Assembly (NCBI GenBank): GCA_947453775.1
Contig: CANGHM010000018.1
Span: forward strand, 1-7,892
DNA from: Rickettsiales bacterium
Lineage (GTDB): Bacteria > Pseudomonadota > Alphaproteobacteria > Rickettsiales > Rickettsiaceae
Direction: 5' to 3'
Length of the DNA: 7,892 bases
In this document: positions 6,208 through 7,892 of the stretch, one piece after another
Layout: the number at the start of each line of letters is the position of its first letter
How positions within the stretch are numbered: position 1 is the first letter of the stretch
Translations under genes and position numbers: made by a program
Notes under the pieces: model-generated
Told to the model about the DNA's origin: nothing
Database searches by the model: none
The model's input: only the letters and a program-made list of their open reading frames with translations

Positions 6208-7687
6208 ACAGTAGCTTTTTAATTGGTTGATGCAACGAATCTAGCACTAGGTGCGCAGCTATGCCAAAAAATATTATGCAAAATGCTAGTGATAAGAAAA
6301 CTATTTTTTCACCTACGTTTAAAGCACTTTCCTGTGGTTTTAACTTTACGATTTTCGGGTTTTGCGTTTGTCCAAACATTACTCGTTTATATAAACTAAG
6401 TAAATATACAGCCCCAAAGACCATGCCAGCCCCAGCGCATGAGGCGATAATAGGATGCTTATCAAAGGTGCCACTTAAAGATAAAAACTCACCTATAAAC
6501 CCACTAGTGCCAGGTAGCGCTATGGAGCCTAAAGTAAAAACCATGTATGCGCAAGCTAAATGTGGCATTTTATCTGCCAAGGCCCCTAAGCTGTTGATTT
6601 GTTTAGTATGAAATCTTGTATACACGCTGCCTATTACAAAAAATAGACCTGCACAAATCAGACCATGGCTGAGCATCTGAAAAATTGCCCCGCTAATGCT
6701 GGTAACATTTAAACTAAAAATGCCAATATTAACGTAACCCATGTGAGCGATTGAAGAGTAGGCAATCATTTTTTTAATATCTTTTTGCCCGCTTGCTACT
6801 AATGATGCATAAATAATAGCAAAGCCGCCCAGATAAAGACCATAAATGGCAAAACTTTGTGTTGTTAGGGGTAAAATGGGCAATAAAATTCTTAAAAAAC
6901 CAAAACCGCCCATTTTCAGCAACACGCCTGCTAAAATCACTGAGCCGACACTAGGAGCTTGTACATGAGCAGAAGGCAGCCAAGTATGCAAAGGTACAAT
7001 AGGTAGTTTAATGGCAAAAGATATGAAAATTCCCCACCAAATAAGCTCAGCTTGGCTCTTAGTTAATAAATGCTCTTGGTTATATAGCTCAAGAAGATTT
7101 AATGTACCCAAGTTAGCATATAAAGAAATTATGCAAATAATGAATAGCAACGATGCAAATAAAGTGTAAATAAAAAATTTATACGAAGCATAAATTCTAT
7201 TTTCACCACCCCAAATACCAATAATAAAATACATTGGCACTATTGCCATCTCAAAAAATATGTAAAACAATAATAAATTAAGCGAAGCAAAAGCTGCATT
7301 AACCAAACTTTGCAATATCAATAATAACCCTATTATGCCTTGCTGATTTTCTTCCTCGGACCATGCTAAATAAATACTGCTCAGTAGGGTTAAAAAACAT
7401 GTTAGTATCATTAAACTAAGCGATATCGCATCAGCGCCAATGAAAAAATCTAGCCCAATGTGGCGTATTAAATTTACTTGCACAGTAAAATGAAAATCAG
7501 ATTCATCAACATCAATGCACCTCATCAGCCACGCGCTAGCTAACAAGCAAAATAAATTGAGCAAAATGGCTGGTCCAAATATACTTTTTTTACTTAAAGG
7601 CTTAGTAATTATTAGACCCAAACCTAAAAACAATGGTAAAAAAAGTACTGTGCACAATAAACCAGATAAAAACATCGATTGCATCAT
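6197..7687 (-). CDS. nuoM: NADH-quinone oxidoreductase subunit M (complex I)
   Basis: NuoM is the middle antiporter-like proton-pumping subunit of complex I, in the inner membrane. At 496 residues it is full length (E. coli 509). All diagnostic residues are visible: Glu146 in FFEMAIVPMYF, Lys227 in AIKLPIVPLHTWLP with His234, Lys258 in GVLLKMGGFG, His315 in AYSSIAHMGY, His341, and Glu400 in GFIGEF, the NuoM-specific acidic residue in the second half-channel. The start is the ATG at 7687, whose A-T-G-A overlaps the nuoL stop by four bases. A GGTGGA ribosome site at 7699-7694, six bases upstream, supports this start over the adjacent second ATG. It is intact by every visible criterion, unlike the neighbouring nuoN. 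Confidence 0.98.
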   Translation of the reverse strand: MMQSMFLSGLLCTVLFLPLFLGLGLIITKPLSKKSIFGPAILLNLFCLLASAWLMRCIDVDESDFHFTVQVNLIRHIGLDFFIGADAISLSLMILTCFLTLLSSIYLAWSEEENQQGIIGLLLILQSLVNAAFASLNLLLFYIFFEMAIVPMYFIIGIWGGENRIYASYKFFIYTLFASLLFIICIISLYANLGTLNLLELYNQEHLLTKSQAELIWWGIFISFAIKLPIVPLHTWLPSAHVQAPSVGSVILAGVLLKMGGFGFLRILLPILPLTTQSFAIYGLYLGGFAIIYASLVASGQKDIKKMIAYSSIAHMGYVNIGIFSLNVTSISGAIFQMLSHGLICAGLFFVIGSVYTRFHTKQINSLGALADKMPHLACAYMVFTLGSIALPGTSGFIGEFLSLSGTFDKHPIIASCAGAGMVFGAVYLLSLYKRVMFGQTQNPKIVKLKPQESALNVGEKIVFLSLAFCIIFFGIAAHLVLDSLHQPIKKLLYVR

Positions 7688-7892
7688 ATAATTTCCACCA
7701 TAAAAAGTAACCCGGCAATACCTACCACTAGTAATATGCTTGAGGCATAGTCAAAAATAAAACCAGTATGATATGCACTTACCTTGGAAGATAAATAACG
7801 CACCCACAAGACTAAATACTTTATTAAGCCATCTATGATGTATGTATCAAATAGTGCAAGTAGCACAGCTGCGCCATTAAATATTGGAGCAA
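7684..7892 (-). CDS. nuoL: NADH-quinone oxidoreductase subunit L (complex I), partial C-terminus
   Basis: Only the last 68 codons plus the stop are in the window; the reading frame stays open to the right edge. NuoL is the distal antiporter-like subunit of complex I, whose C-terminus carries a long lateral helix and a final membrane anchor. The visible part begins APIFNGAAVLLALFDTY, continues through an amphipathic stretch, then has HTGFIFDYASS leading into a last hydrophobic helix that ends LLFMVEII. This matches the [QHS]-T-G-Y-x-x-x-Y-A entry of the last NuoL helix. The TGA stop overlaps the nuoM ATG. The identification depends partly on its place directly before nuoM; the fragment alone is short. 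Confidence 0.85.
   Translation of the reverse strand, partial: APIFNGAAVLLALFDTYIIDGLIKYLVLWVRYLSSKVSAYHTGFIFDYASSILLVVGIAGLLFMVEII

Noticed and set aside
4997..6611. Open frames inside the complex I genes: minus strand 4997-5188; plus strand 5384-5581, 5744-6067 and 6261-6611
   Set aside because: They lie within well-conserved nuoN and nuoM and their products have no recognisable features or ribosome sites.

Overview
The window looks like part of an AT-rich, probably intracellular alphaproteobacterial genome, most likely from the order Rickettsiales. Three things point there: a virB8-virB9 type IV secretion pair in rickettsial style, a minimal uppS-cdsA envelope cluster, and a long ankyrin-repeat gene set among housekeeping genes. 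The genus cannot be fixed from the sequence alone. Coding density is very high, many genes overlap by 4-13 bases, and the genetic code is standard (nuoL ends in TGA).

Layout. (1) Bases 1-993, minus strand: the start of a type IV secretion operon, virB8 then virB9, with virB9 running off the left edge. (2) Bases 994-1183: a short divergent promoter region. (3) Bases 1184-3055, plus strand: an overlapping operon of uppS (undecaprenyl diphosphate synthase), cdsA (CDP-diacylglycerol synthase) and a short-chain reductase of the pteridine reductase/FolM type. (4) Bases 3056-3165: an AT-rich gap with a good extended -10 promoter. (5) Bases 3166-4974, plus strand: a 602-residue ankyrin-repeat protein made of eleven in-register units of exactly 102 bp, plus an unrecognised C-terminal domain of about 217 residues. 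(6) Bases 4966-7892, minus strand: the end of a complex I operon, nuoL (partial), nuoM and nuoN, each overlapping the next.

How the genes fit together. uppS and cdsA supply the lipid carrier for wall and surface polysaccharides and the activated precursor of phospholipids. NuoL, NuoM and NuoN are the antiporter-like proton-pumping subunits of respiratory complex I. VirB8 and VirB9 belong to the inner-membrane and outer-membrane parts of the secretion channel. The ankyrin protein is a plausible, unproven substrate of such a channel.

The most interesting signal is the ankyrin locus. It sits between the 3' ends of two convergent genes, and both neighbours seem to lack their usual C-terminal end. 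The reductase is about 50 residues short. NuoN is about 45-60 residues short, lacks its last membrane helix, and has Asp in place of a conserved His. The ankyrin and nuoN stop codons overlap inside an inverted repeat. Together this suggests that the ankyrin gene arrived by an insertion-deletion event. I found no CRISPR, tRNA, rRNA, insertion sequence or clearly new multi-gene system.
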